Below, in pieces: positions 24,895 through 33,670 of a stretch of 64,000 bases of DNA. A program made the translations under genes and the position numbers. The first letter of the stretch is position 1. Each line of letters begins with the position of its first letter. The notes under the pieces were generated by a model that saw only the letters and a program-made list of their open reading frames with translations, was not told the origin of the DNA and ran no database searches. The stretch is from Flammeovirgaceae bacterium UBA7330 (GTDB taxonomy: Bacteria > Bacteroidota > Bacteroidia > Cytophagales > Cyclobacteriaceae), in assembly GCA_002471275.1 (NCBI GenBank), contig DKPQ01000009.1, positions 124,001 to 188,000 on the forward strand. The letters are read 5' to 3'.

Positions 24895-24958
24895 AAATTT
24901 TTTTCTAGAAATTTTTTTCTAGAATTTTTTTTCTAATTCATACTTTATACTTAATTTG
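24891..24958 (+). promoter_or_regulatory. Tandem TetR operator array and promoter of the hydrogenase operon
   Basis: Three overlapping operators share half-sites: TTAGAAA-tttt-TTTCTAG (24891-24908), CTAGAAA-tttt-TTTCTAG (24905-24922) and CTAGAAT-tttt-TTTCTAA (24919-24936), a regular 14-base period. A -7 candidate TTAATTTG (24951-24958) differs from TAnnTTTG at one base, and the array covers its -33 region. The layout suits cooperative repression of the small-subunit gene. Confidence 0.75.
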
Positions 24959-25030
24959 ATAGGTAGATTTTATTGAAATTTCAATAAATGTCGAATCAAT
25001 TAGACAATGTTCAACCTAACAAAATAAAAC

Positions 25031-25990
25031 ATGGCAAACGTACTCTGGCTCCAAGGGGGAGCATGTAGTGGTAACACAATGTCCTTTTTGGATGCTGAGG
25101 AGCCTACAGTTGTTGAGTTAGTCACTGATTTCGGTATTAATATTCTTTGGCATCCTTCCATTGGATTAGAGATTGGTGAACAAGTAACCGAACTTCTCAA
25201 GGATATTCTTGACGGTAAAATTCAGTTAGATATTTTCGTTTTCGAAGGAAGTATCATTCAAGGCCCTAACGGTACAGGGACAATGAATTACTTTGCGGAT
25301 CGTCCCATGATGGAATGGGTAAAAGAGCTTTCGGCTGTTACTCAGTTTACCGTAGCAATTGGAGACTGTGCTACATGGGGAGGCATCCCTGCGGTCCCTC
25401 CTAACCCTAGCGAATCAACTGGGATGCAATTTCTAAAGAAGAATAAGGGAGGCATTCTGGGAGCTGATTATGTATCCAAAGGAGGCCTTCCAGTTATTAA
25501 TATTCCTGGATGTCCAGCACACCCTGATTGGGTTACTCAAATCTTGGTAGCGATCTCTACTGGAAGAATTGGCGATGTTCTGATTGACGATTATCATAGA
25601 CCCAAGACCTTCTTCACGGACTTTACACAGACAGGATGTCCAAACGTCAACAACTTTGCTCAGAAAGTGGATGGCGGATTTGGAAAGCGAGGTGGATGCC
25701 TGTTTTATGAAGTAGGATGTAGAGGTCCAATGACCCACTCTAGTTGCAATCGAATTTTATGGAACCGTCAGTCAAGCAAGACCAGAGCAAATCACCCATG
25801 CCTTGGTTGTACCGAGCCAGGATTTCCACATCATGACCTCAAGAAAGGTAGCGTATTAAAAACAATGAAGCATTTAGGCGTATTTCCCAAAGACGTACCT
25901 ACTGGTCAGTCAAAAGGCTTATACTATTTAAGAGCAGGTTGGGAAAAAGTGCTACCCACAAATAAAGAATTACAAGTAACCTCTAAATAA
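25031..25990 (+). CDS. hupS: [NiFe]-hydrogenase small subunit, group 2a type
   Basis: The 319-residue electron-transfer subunit carries cysteines of the iron-sulfur relay: C12 in GGACSGNT, GDCATWGG, PGCPAHPDW, and the C-terminal set in RGGCLFYEVGCRGP and HPCLGCTEPGFP. There is no twin-arginine signal, no C-terminal membrane anchor, and the length matches cytosolic uptake enzymes of group 2a (cyanobacterial HupS, mycobacterial Huc). It passes electrons from H2 to the respiratory chain. It lies 5 bases before the large subunit. There is no obvious Shine-Dalgarno, as is usual in this phylum. Confidence 0.92.
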   Translation: MANVLWLQGGACSGNTMSFLDAEEPTVVELVTDFGINILWHPSIGLEIGEQVTELLKDILDGKIQLDIFVFEGSIIQGPNGTGTMNYFADRPMMEWVKELSAVTQFTVAIGDCATWGGIPAVPPNPSESTGMQFLKKNKGGILGADYVSKGGLPVINIPGCPAHPDWVTQILVAISTGRIGDVLIDDYHRPKTFFTDFTQTGCPNVNNFAQKVDGGFGKRGGCLFYEVGCRGPMTHSSCNRILWNRQSSKTRANHPCLGCTEPGFPHHDLKKGSVLKTMKHLGVFPKDVPTGQSKGLYYLRAGWEKVLPTNKELQVTSK

Positions 25991-25995
25991 TAGCA

Positions 25996-27585
25996 ATGGC
26001 AACTAAAGAATTAAATATATCTCCTGTCGGTCGTGTAGAAGGAGACTTGGACGTAAAAGTTTTTATGGAAGGCGGTGTTGTGACAAGAGCACACACCCAG
26101 GCAGCAATGTTTCGTGGTTTCGAACGAATCATGGCAGGAAAAGATCCACAATCGGGCCTAATCGTCACCCCTCGAATATGTGGTATCTGTGGTGGCTCGC
26201 ACCTGTACTGTGCTTCTTCAGCATTGGATACCGCTTGGGGTACCAAACTCTCACCAAATGCGCTTCTTTTGAGAGCAATTGGTCAGGCTACTGAGACAAT
26301 ACAAAGTATTCCAAGATGGTTTTACGCAATTTTTGCTACCGACATGGCAAATAAGAAGTTTGCCAGCAAACCTCTATATCAAGAGGTTGTAAAAAGATTT
26401 GCAGCATACACAGGTACATCATTTCAATCTGGGGTGACTGCCAGTGGTAGACCAGTGGAAGTATACGCACTTTTCGGTGGACAATGGCCACACTCAAGTT
26501 ACATGGTTCCTGGAGGAGTGATGTGTGCACCTACTTTAAAAGATGTAACCAGGGCTCATGCTATTATGAATCAGTTTAGAAATGATTGGTTGGAAACTAC
26601 ATGGCTAGGGTGCTCGATTGAGAGATACTTGCAAATCAAATCATGGGATGACTTGATGGCTTGGGTAGAGGAAAATGAATCACAGCGCAATAGCGATTTA
26701 GGCTTATTCATCAGAGCTTCCCTGGAATTTGGCTTAGACAAATTTGGTCAAGGTGTTGGTAAGTACATTGCCTATGGTACTTATTTACACAAGGACAGAT
26801 ACAATACTCCAACCATTGACGGACGAAATCAGGCATTGATTAGTTCCAGCGGATTCTTTGACGGTAAAAACTATCATGATTTTGATCACAAACAGATTTT
26901 TGAGCATGTGGATCATTCATGGTTTGAACATCAAGATCCTGCACATCCTTGGGATGAGCCGCTTCCTACTCCTGTTGTTTCCCAAAATTTGGAAAATTCG
27001 GACTTTAATGGAAAGTATAGCTGGTCTAAAGCTCCAAGATACATGGGACAGGCGGCTGAAGCCGGACCACTTTCCCGTGTAATTATGAATGCAAACCCAA
27101 ACAATTTGGATCATCAAATTCAAGATCCTTTGTTTGGAGACATTATGGACAAAATAGGTCCGAGTGTTTTCACTAGAACATTAGCTAGAGTGCATGAAGC
27201 ACCAAGGTTGTACAATTACATTGATGAGTGGTTAAGTCAAATCAATCTAGATGATGAATTCTATATCAAACCAGAAGAAAAAGATGGTAAAGGATTTGGT
27301 GCTACCGAAGCTGCCAGGGGTGCATTAGCACACTGGGTGGAAATAGAAGGCGGTGTTATCAAAAATTACCAGGTAGTTGCACCAACAACTTGGAATGTTG
27401 GACCTAATGATGCTGAAGGTAAATCAGGTCCTATTGAGGCAGCACTTGAGGGAACTGAAATCGAAGATCCACATGATCCGGTAGAAGTTGGAATGGTGGC
27501 TAGATCCTTTGATTCTTGTTTGGTTTGCACAGTTCATGCTCATGACCAAAAGTCTGGAAAAGAGCTTGCAAAGTTTAAGTTGTAA
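25996..27585 (+). CDS. hupL: [NiFe]-hydrogenase large subunit, group 2a type
   Basis: The 529-residue catalytic subunit has nickel ligands in both expected motifs: RICGIC (C62, C65) and SCLVCTVH (C508, C511). The 15 residues after H514 form the peptide removed by the maturation protease. It oxidises H2 at the Ni-Fe(CN)2CO centre. The sequence features and absence of a Tat partner fit group 2a, whose members include high-affinity enzymes using trace H2. Affinity cannot be read from the sequence. A strong terminator follows. Confidence 0.93.
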   Translation: MATKELNISPVGRVEGDLDVKVFMEGGVVTRAHTQAAMFRGFERIMAGKDPQSGLIVTPRICGICGGSHLYCASSALDTAWGTKLSPNALLLRAIGQATETIQSIPRWFYAIFATDMANKKFASKPLYQEVVKRFAAYTGTSFQSGVTASGRPVEVYALFGGQWPHSSYMVPGGVMCAPTLKDVTRAHAIMNQFRNDWLETTWLGCSIERYLQIKSWDDLMAWVEENESQRNSDLGLFIRASLEFGLDKFGQGVGKYIAYGTYLHKDRYNTPTIDGRNQALISSSGFFDGKNYHDFDHKQIFEHVDHSWFEHQDPAHPWDEPLPTPVVSQNLENSDFNGKYSWSKAPRYMGQAAEAGPLSRVIMNANPNNLDHQIQDPLFGDIMDKIGPSVFTRTLARVHEAPRLYNYIDEWLSQINLDDEFYIKPEEKDGKGFGATEAARGALAHWVEIEGGVIKNYQVVAPTTWNVGPNDAEGKSGPIEAALEGTEIEDPHDPVEVGMVARSFDSCLVCTVHAHDQKSGKELAKFKL

Positions 27586-27604
27586 CAATTAAAGATTATA
27601 CTAG

Positions 27605-27636
27605 AACCCGTAAAATTCATTTACGGGTTTTTTTTT
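27605..27636 (+). terminator. Intrinsic terminator after the hydrogenase large subunit
   Basis: A perfect 10-base stem AACCCGTAAA / TTTACGGGTT with a 5-base loop (27605-27629) is followed by an unbroken T run. It lies only 7 bases before the maturation-protease ATG. Partial read-through would give high structural-subunit and low accessory-gene expression. Confidence 0.85.
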
Positions 27637-27642
27637 GATTTT

Positions 27643-28122
27643 ATGAGCAAAACTGCAATTATGGGGTTTGGGAATCCTGTCAGAAGTGATGACGGGATTG
27701 GTTGCTATGTGATCCAGGAGTTGAAAGATTCCTTAGGGAATAACGATGAAGTAACAATCCTGGATATGGGAACTTCTGCATTTGAGGTGTTATATCAGCT
27801 CAAGGGCCATGATAGGATATTAATTGTAGATGCAGTGATAAATACCGGTGAGCCTTCTGGAACACTCTATAAGGTGCCGGCCAAGGAAGTCATGAAGGCT
27901 CCTCAAGAAGACCCTATGGTATTTCTTCATAGTTTGAAATGGGATCAGGCACTCTCCTACGCAAAGAGGATCCTGGCTGATGCATATCCAGAAGATATTC
28001 AGGTCTACCTCATTGCTGTGGATAATACAAGGTTAGAAATTGAACTTTCAGAAAAAGTGAAAGAGGCTGGCGATAAAGTAGTCCAATTAATGCTAGACGA
28101 CTTAACTGCTACAAATGAATAA
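27643..28122 (+). CDS. hupW: Hydrogenase maturation protease (HyaD/HupD/HupW type)
   Basis: The 159-residue endopeptidase has GFGNPVRSDDGIG with the nickel-binding acid and the conserved ILDMGTSAFEV...LIVDAV core. It clips the C-terminal extension of the large subunit after nickel insertion. It overlaps the next gene by 8 bases. Specificity for the adjacent large subunit is assumed from linkage. Confidence 0.9.
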   Translation: MSKTAIMGFGNPVRSDDGIGCYVIQELKDSLGNNDEVTILDMGTSAFEVLYQLKGHDRILIVDAVINTGEPSGTLYKVPAKEVMKAPQEDPMVFLHSLKWDQALSYAKRILADAYPEDIQVYLIAVDNTRLEIELSEKVKEAGDKVVQLMLDDLTATNE

Positions 28123-28450
28123 TGAAATCAGCTTAAGGTCGTCACACTTGATCATTCCTGCAGTATTAGCAAATCAAGTTTTGAGTAATAGCACTAGTGC
28201 GTATGTTGCCTACAAAAAGGAGCTGAATTCGATCTTGGTATCGCCCAAAGAAAACGATTGGTTTCCAAAGCTCCATGGATCATTGGAGTTTATTGTTAAA
28301 AGCAAAGATTTGAAGGGCACCAAAAGCATAGCAATTAGGGAGATATTAATTGATAATGAAATTGATGATAATGACAAGACTCTGAATTACGATATCAATG
28401 TCAGAAAGAATTTTCTAAAAATTGAATTACCCAATTTCAAAAAGGTATGA
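28115..28450 (+). CDS. Unknown protein of the hydrogenase operon
   Basis: The 111-residue soluble protein, mixed alpha/beta, has no recognised motif or cysteine pair. It is coupled by overlap to the maturation protease before it and the TPR protein after it (4 bases). Position suggests an assembly or structural role for the hydrogenase. Nothing in the sequence specifies which. Confidence 0.55.
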   Translation: MNNEISLRSSHLIIPAVLANQVLSNSTSAYVAYKKELNSILVSPKENDWFPKLHGSLEFIVKSKDLKGTKSIAIREILIDNEIDDNDKTLNYDINVRKNFLKIELPNFKKV

Positions 28451-29928
28451 TCACAATCTATACGGAAGAAAAAAAAGAGGAGATACAAAGTACACTCAGT
28501 ACTATTGAAGGCTTGACCGAGTCAGTTCAAATAAAATCTTTAAAGGAGATTGATGAAAATGGACTGTATTTGATTATTGATTCTGATTTTATCAAAGTAC
28601 CTCTCCCATGGGAAGGAATGGAGCCCCCTATAGTGTTTGACTCAATCCCTTTCGATACGGATGACTTACTAGCAGTTGTGTTATCTAAGCTTGGATATGA
28701 AGAAGAAGCCTTGGGCTTTTGCAGATCTGAATCACTGAGTGAAACATTGAAATACAGGTTTCAACTTAGAAATTTTAAACAATCAGTTCTTGATCCCACC
28801 TCCAATGAAGAAGATTATTATTCTCTTCATAATCATGCGATATTGTTACACTATGTAGGTCATCTACATAATGGTGTTCCTGCTGAAAAATTGTTTGAGC
28901 AAGCGATTGTTGTTGCTCCTTCGGATGAGCACGCAGCTTTTTCAGCGAGGCATCTTTCAGTGCTTCTTTTAGACAGGGGCCAAAATCAGGAGGCGGAACT
29001 CCTTCTAAGAAAATATTATGAAAATGCTTTAAGTGAGAAAGCCAAAAGATACCTTGAGCTCGACTTGATCAATGTACTGCTATCAGATCAATTATTTTCA
29101 CTTAAAGAAAGTGATTTGACAGAACTGAAAAATATGATTTGGAGTTCGATCAAATACTTCGAAGAAGAAAAGATTCAATGGGCTACAGCCAGTCTATATT
29201 CTAGTGCATCTGAGGTAACCAACGTTGAAAAAAGTTATACTGAGTCTCTTGGCTATATATCAAAGGCTATCTCCATCTATGAAGATGAAGATCTTCCTGA
29301 ATTTCTAGCTTCGGCTTACTTGAGAAAGGGAACGCTTCTATATACCTGGGCTCAGGATGCAAACCCACAGTTCTATCAGTCAGCAATTGACACTTATCAG
29401 GAGGCATTGAAGACATTCACAAGAGAAGAGTTTCCTCCTGTATTCGCTGAAATCCACCATAACCTAGCTGTAATCTATGCTGAAATGCCCGTAGAGGACA
29501 AAAAGAAAACCATGTGGTCGGCATTTTCAGCCACATCATTCAAAGAATGTCTCGATTTCTATCAGAAAGAAACTTATCCTTATGAATACGCGATGGTTGC
29601 TAATAATTATGCCAACGCCCTACTCAAATACCCTCCAGCCAAGACAGGAGACAACTCAGAAAAAGCAGTTTACTATTACCTTGAAGCATTAGAAATTAGA
29701 GATGCACAACAATTCCCAACTGAACGAGCTCACACCATTTTGAATTATTTGGAGGCTTGCTGGAGAGTTCATAACATTAATAAAACAATGGAAAGAGCCA
29801 GATATAAGGATATGCTGGCAAAGGCGCGAGAAATAAAGGCATTGACAAAAGATCAGGAATTGCTTGCCCAAGCACAAGAACATCTTGATCAACTATCAGG
29901 ACTAGGCTTAGCCATAATGAAAGACTAA
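28447..29928 (+). CDS. TPR-repeat protein of the hydrogenase operon
   Basis: The 493-residue protein has an N-terminal 100-residue part, then helical repeats of tetratricopeptide type (for example YHNLAVIYAEM, YAMVANNYANALLKY-like pairs, in their order). No signal peptide or membrane segment is seen. TPR proteins occur in several group 2a hydrogenase operons, as I recall, and probably scaffold assembly of the oligomeric enzyme. It ends 1 base before hypA. Confidence 0.75.
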   Translation: MITIYTEEKKEEIQSTLSTIEGLTESVQIKSLKEIDENGLYLIIDSDFIKVPLPWEGMEPPIVFDSIPFDTDDLLAVVLSKLGYEEEALGFCRSESLSETLKYRFQLRNFKQSVLDPTSNEEDYYSLHNHAILLHYVGHLHNGVPAEKLFEQAIVVAPSDEHAAFSARHLSVLLLDRGQNQEAELLLRKYYENALSEKAKRYLELDLINVLLSDQLFSLKESDLTELKNMIWSSIKYFEEEKIQWATASLYSSASEVTNVEKSYTESLGYISKAISIYEDEDLPEFLASAYLRKGTLLYTWAQDANPQFYQSAIDTYQEALKTFTREEFPPVFAEIHHNLAVIYAEMPVEDKKKTMWSAFSATSFKECLDFYQKETYPYEYAMVANNYANALLKYPPAKTGDNSEKAVYYYLEALEIRDAQQFPTERAHTILNYLEACWRVHNINKTMERARYKDMLAKAREIKALTKDQELLAQAQEHLDQLSGLGLAIMKD

Positions 29929-29929
29929 T

Positions 29930-30274
29930 ATGCACGAGATTTCACTTGTTCGAAACATTTTCAGAACCCTTGAAGCTGAATTTGAAAAAGATGAGCTTGA
30001 AAAGCTAAGTCAGATTGATCTCAAGGTAGGTTTATTATCGAATGTAGAACCTATCCTCATGCAAAATGCATTCGAAGCGGTCACACAAGACGAACAAAGA
30101 TTCCAGAAAGCTGAGCTGCAAGTGAACGTCGTACCCATCATCATTAAGTGTGAGCTCTGTGGAGATGAAAGTGAAGTCAAAAACTATTCTTTCAAATGCA
30201 GTAACGGACACCCAACTAAAAATATCATACAAGGTGAGGAATTGACAATTGAACGTGTTCATTTCCATGAATAG
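29930..30274 (+). CDS. hypA: Hydrogenase nickel metallochaperone HypA
   Basis: The 114-residue protein starts MHEISLV, with His2 as the conserved nickel ligand, followed by the IDLKVGLLSNVEP core. The zinc loop is unusual. The first pair is CELC, but the second is CSNGHP, with one Cys and a His in place of the second CxxC. Zinc may be held by three Cys and one His. It delivers nickel with HypB. Confidence 0.88.
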   Translation: MHEISLVRNIFRTLEAEFEKDELEKLSQIDLKVGLLSNVEPILMQNAFEAVTQDEQRFQKAELQVNVVPIIIKCELCGDESEVKNYSFKCSNGHPTKNIIQGEELTIERVHFHE

Positions 30275-30278
30275 GATT

Positions 30279-30317
30279 TTAGAAATAATTTTCTAAACTC
30301 TAGAAAGACTTTTCTAA
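30279..30317 (+). promoter_or_regulatory. Two TetR operators in front of hypB
   Basis: A perfect TTAGAAA-TAAT-TTTCTAA at 30279-30296 is followed by CTAGAAA-GACT-TTTCTAA at 30300-30317, 21 bases centre to centre. The sequence matches the operators at the aldehyde dehydrogenase and hydrogenase promoters. It implies a second promoter here for the hypB-hypE block. Confidence 0.75.
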
Positions 30318-30402
30318 TCAATTTGCGAATTGTATCTTCGATAGCTACATATAGCGACTAGTTCACTAGATGTAGTTAATAAGTGTTTTTATAAAATTGA
30401 TT

Positions 30403-31119
30403 ATGGCAGCAGAAAAATCCAACAAAGCAGCGAGAGGTACCGTGCAATGTGACAACAGTTCGTTCAACCTATTAAAGGCAAATGATTTCGTAGCAGATAC
30501 TATTCGAAAATTCGTTGCAGAAAAACAAATCCTCCTTGTTAACATCACTTCCTCCGCAGGTAGCGGGAAAACAACTCTTATGCAGGAAACTGCCAGGAGG
30601 TTATCTTCAAAAATCAAAATGAAGGTACTGGTTGGTGATCTGGAAACAGAGCGCGATGCAGATCGTATCAAGCAAGCTGGCGTAGAAGCACTCCAAATCG
30701 TAACAGGAGGTATCTGCCATCTGGAAGCACAAATGGTGTGGCAAGCAATGGAACAAATAGACCTGGAAGGGGTAGAATTATTGTTTGTTGAAAATGTGGG
30801 TAATCTGGTATGTCCTTCATCATTTGACTTGGGTGAAGATTTTAGAGTAACGCTGCTGGCTTCAACAGAAGGTGATGACAAACCTAAAAAGTATCCAAAG
30901 ATGTTCTACACTAGCGATTTAATGTTGGTCTCCAAGGCTGATCTTCTTCCTTACATCCCCTTTTCAGTAGAAGCAGCTATTCAGGATGCAAGAGATGTGA
31001 ATCCCGACATTGAGGCTTTGCAAATATCAAGTACTTCTGGAGAAGGTATTGATGAGTGGTGCTCCTGGTTAGAAGAAAAAGTGAAGTTGAAGAAAGAAAG
31101 TGAGAGCATGCCTGTCTAA
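30403..31119 (+). CDS. hypB: Hydrogenase nickel GTPase HypB
   Basis: The 238-residue GTPase has the P-loop TSSAGSGKTT, the switch region GDLETERDADRI, TGGICHLEA and the VENVGNLVCPS and KADLLPYI motifs of HypB. It couples GTP hydrolysis to nickel insertion with HypA. No His-rich N-terminal nickel store is present. The ATG at 30403 is preferred over a TTG 6 bases upstream. Confidence 0.92.
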   Translation: MAAEKSNKAARGTVQCDNSSFNLLKANDFVADTIRKFVAEKQILLVNITSSAGSGKTTLMQETARRLSSKIKMKVLVGDLETERDADRIKQAGVEALQIVTGGICHLEAQMVWQAMEQIDLEGVELLFVENVGNLVCPSSFDLGEDFRVTLLASTEGDDKPKKYPKMFYTSDLMLVSKADLLPYIPFSVEAAIQDARDVNPDIEALQISSTSGEGIDEWCSWLEEKVKLKKESESMPV

Positions 31120-31122
31120 AGT

Positions 31123-33402
31123 TTGAATACGTATCATATACATATCAAAGGAAGAGTACAAGGGGTCGGTTTTCGACCTTTTGTTTATAAAATGGCTCTT
31201 GAGTTACAACTTAGGGGATGGGTTTGCAATACAACCGATGGAGTGCATATCAGATATTCCGCAGAAGAAGGGCTAGCAAATCAATTTTATCAAAAATGTA
31301 TTTACCATAAGCCTCAACTTGCTGTCATTACGGATTCATCTATTGAAAAGGTTGAGTTTGAAACGTTTGATAGCTTTCAGATCATTGAAAGTCAAGATAG
31401 CAGGCTTGAATTAAGCCTCACTCCAGATTTTAGTATTTGCAAAGATTGTAGATCTGAACTTTCAGACTCAACTAATAGGAGACATAGATATCCATTTATC
31501 ACCTGCACACATTGTGGTCCAAGATATTCTATACTAACAGGTTTACCCTACGACCGACCATACACATCTATGGAGTCATTTGAGATGTGTGAATCATGCT
31601 CAAAGGAATATACTGATCCATTTGAAAGAAGGTACTTTTCTCAAACCAACTCATGTCAAACCTGCGGGATTCAGCTAGCGTTAATTGATCCAACACAAGG
31701 AAAAATCAATCTCAAACAAGAGGAAGTTTTTAGCCATATAAACGAAGCACTTGAGGATGATAAAATTATAGCAGTAAAAGGAATCGGTGGTTTCTTATTG
31801 CTCTGCAATGCCAATTCTGATCATGCAGTTAAAACTTTAAGGGAGAGAAAAAAACGACCTTCCAAACCTTTCGCTGTACTATTTCAAAATACAGCATCTA
31901 TTGAAAGTCAATTCCAAATTGGAGAAATAGAAAAAGAACTGTTGGAGGGGGCTATCTCACCTATCGTCCTACTCACCAAAAAAGAGGCTTTCTCTCCGCT
32001 TTCAAAGCATATTGCCCCTGGTTTAGAGAGCATTGGTGCCATGATTCCGTACGCTCCTTTACTTGAGCTGATTTCCTCAAACTTTAAGGGTCCTATGGTT
32101 GCTACCAGCGCCAACCTCAGCGGGGCTCCAATCGTTCATGGTGAAGAGTTAGAAGGCCTCTTTCAGCTCGCTGATTTCATAGTTGATCACAACAGAGTAA
32201 TTACATTTCCGCAGGATGATTCAGTCGTTCAATTTAGTCCTTCTCACAAACGGCCAATCATCCTAAGACGCTCAAGGGGAATGGCACCCAGTGTCTTTAA
32301 TGCAATCGAGAATACGGACATAGATCGATTAGCGCTAGGAGCTGAAATGAAGGGTGCTTTCGGCTTCTCTGTCAATTCAAACACCTATATTTCTCAATAC
32401 CTTGGAAATCTTGGTCAGTATGAAAATCAGGTTCAATTTGAACGTATTCTTTGGGATTTCAAAAACCTGATTCAGCCGAATCTGGAAGAGATCATTGTCG
32501 ACATGCATCCCGGCTACTTTACACATCAACTTGGAAAGGAGTTGGCTTCAAAAGAGAACTTGTCGCTGACTGAAGTGCAGCATCATGAGGCTCATTTTAT
32601 GAGTATTTTGACCGAAAGAAATTTGTTGGATGAACGTGTGCTAGGAGTTGTATGGGATGGAACTGGATTTGGTTCAGACGGCAACATTTGGGGCGGAGAA
32701 TTTTTTGAATATGAATCACGAACTATTCAAAGAATTGCACACCTGGATTACTTCACTCATTTAGCCAATGATCGAATGTCGATTGATAACAGACTTTGTG
32801 CGTTAGCCCTCGCAGGAAATCATAGAGAAAAACTGGAACACTATTTCAAGGCTGCCGAGTGGGACTTCTATTCGAAATCAATTGAAGAAAAACAGATTCT
32901 GACTAGCAGTATGGGACGTGTATTTGATGCAGTAGCCTTTATATCTGGATTAGCCGTTGAAAACACTTATGAAGGACAGTCAGCTATGCTACTAGAGCAA
33001 GGAGCTAGAAAGGCCTCCTTTGATGTAGACCAATTTGATCCTTACCAATTTACTATTTCAGGAACTAAAGTTTCCTTAGAGGAAGCTTTTGATGAGATGT
33101 TTCTGGACAAAGTAAAGAGGCCCGAAATTATTGGTTCTCGCTTCCATTTAACGCTCATAGAAATTGTGAGATCTATTGCGGTAGAAGGAAACTATCATAA
33201 TGTAGCTTTTAGTGGCGGAGTGTTTCAAAATGGATTTCTAGTCGATCTACTAATCGATAGGCTCGGCAAAGAATTCCAGTTGCACTTCCATGAAGAACTT
33301 TCTCCTAACGATGAAAATATTGCGTATGGGCAGCTCGCATACGCTAATTGTATAAAAAAAACTAAAAAACATAACCTAAAAGAGTTAGAAACATGTGTTT
33401 AG
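31123..33402 (+). CDS. hypF: Carbamoyltransferase HypF
   Basis: The 759-residue protein shows all four HypF domains in order: acylphosphatase (GRVQGVGFRPFV), two zinc-finger units with CxxC pairs (CKDC, CTHC, CESC, CQTC), a YrdC-like domain (KGIGGFLLLCNA) and a Kae1-like domain (QHHEAH, AFSGGVFQNG). It makes the thiocarbamate on HypE that becomes the cyanide ligand. The start is TTG, 3 bases after the hypB stop. It overlaps hypC by 10 bases. Confidence 0.93.
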   Translation: MNTYHIHIKGRVQGVGFRPFVYKMALELQLRGWVCNTTDGVHIRYSAEEGLANQFYQKCIYHKPQLAVITDSSIEKVEFETFDSFQIIESQDSRLELSLTPDFSICKDCRSELSDSTNRRHRYPFITCTHCGPRYSILTGLPYDRPYTSMESFEMCESCSKEYTDPFERRYFSQTNSCQTCGIQLALIDPTQGKINLKQEEVFSHINEALEDDKIIAVKGIGGFLLLCNANSDHAVKTLRERKKRPSKPFAVLFQNTASIESQFQIGEIEKELLEGAISPIVLLTKKEAFSPLSKHIAPGLESIGAMIPYAPLLELISSNFKGPMVATSANLSGAPIVHGEELEGLFQLADFIVDHNRVITFPQDDSVVQFSPSHKRPIILRRSRGMAPSVFNAIENTDIDRLALGAEMKGAFGFSVNSNTYISQYLGNLGQYENQVQFERILWDFKNLIQPNLEEIIVDMHPGYFTHQLGKELASKENLSLTEVQHHEAHFMSILTERNLLDERVLGVVWDGTGFGSDGNIWGGEFFEYESRTIQRIAHLDYFTHLANDRMSIDNRLCALALAGNHREKLEHYFKAAEWDFYSKSIEEKQILTSSMGRVFDAVAFISGLAVENTYEGQSAMLLEQGARKASFDVDQFDPYQFTISGTKVSLEEAFDEMFLDKVKRPEIIGSRFHLTLIEIVRSIAVEGNYHNVAFSGGVFQNGFLVDLLIDRLGKEFQLHFHEELSPNDENIAYGQLAYANCIKKTKKHNLKELETCV

Positions 33403-33668
33403 CAATACCAGGAAAAATAAAGACCATTGAATCACAAATGGATGGCATGTTGCGGATGGCAAAAGTTCAATTTGGGGGCATTACTAAAGAAGCTAGTTTG
33501 GAAATGGTACCTCAAGCCAAAGAAGGAGACTATGTCCTTGTCCATGTGGGAGTAGCTATAAGTGTCGTAAATGAAGAGGAAGCCAAAAAAACGTTTGAGT
33601 TTCTAAAGGAAGCTGGAGAGCTTGATGAGTTGGAACCCGCTTCTATCGACCAACTAAAAGATAAATAA
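33393..33668 (+). CDS. hypC: Hydrogenase chaperone HypC
   Basis: The 91-residue chaperone begins MCLAIPGKI, with the essential Cys2 that carries the Fe(CN)2CO unit between HypD and the large subunit. The VHVGVAISVVNEEEA segment is typical. It overlaps hypF and lies 2 bases before hypD. Confidence 0.92.
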   Translation: MCLAIPGKIKTIESQMDGMLRMAKVQFGGITKEASLEMVPQAKEGDYVLVHVGVAISVVNEEEAKKTFEFLKEAGELDELEPASIDQLKDK

Positions 33669-33670
33669 TC

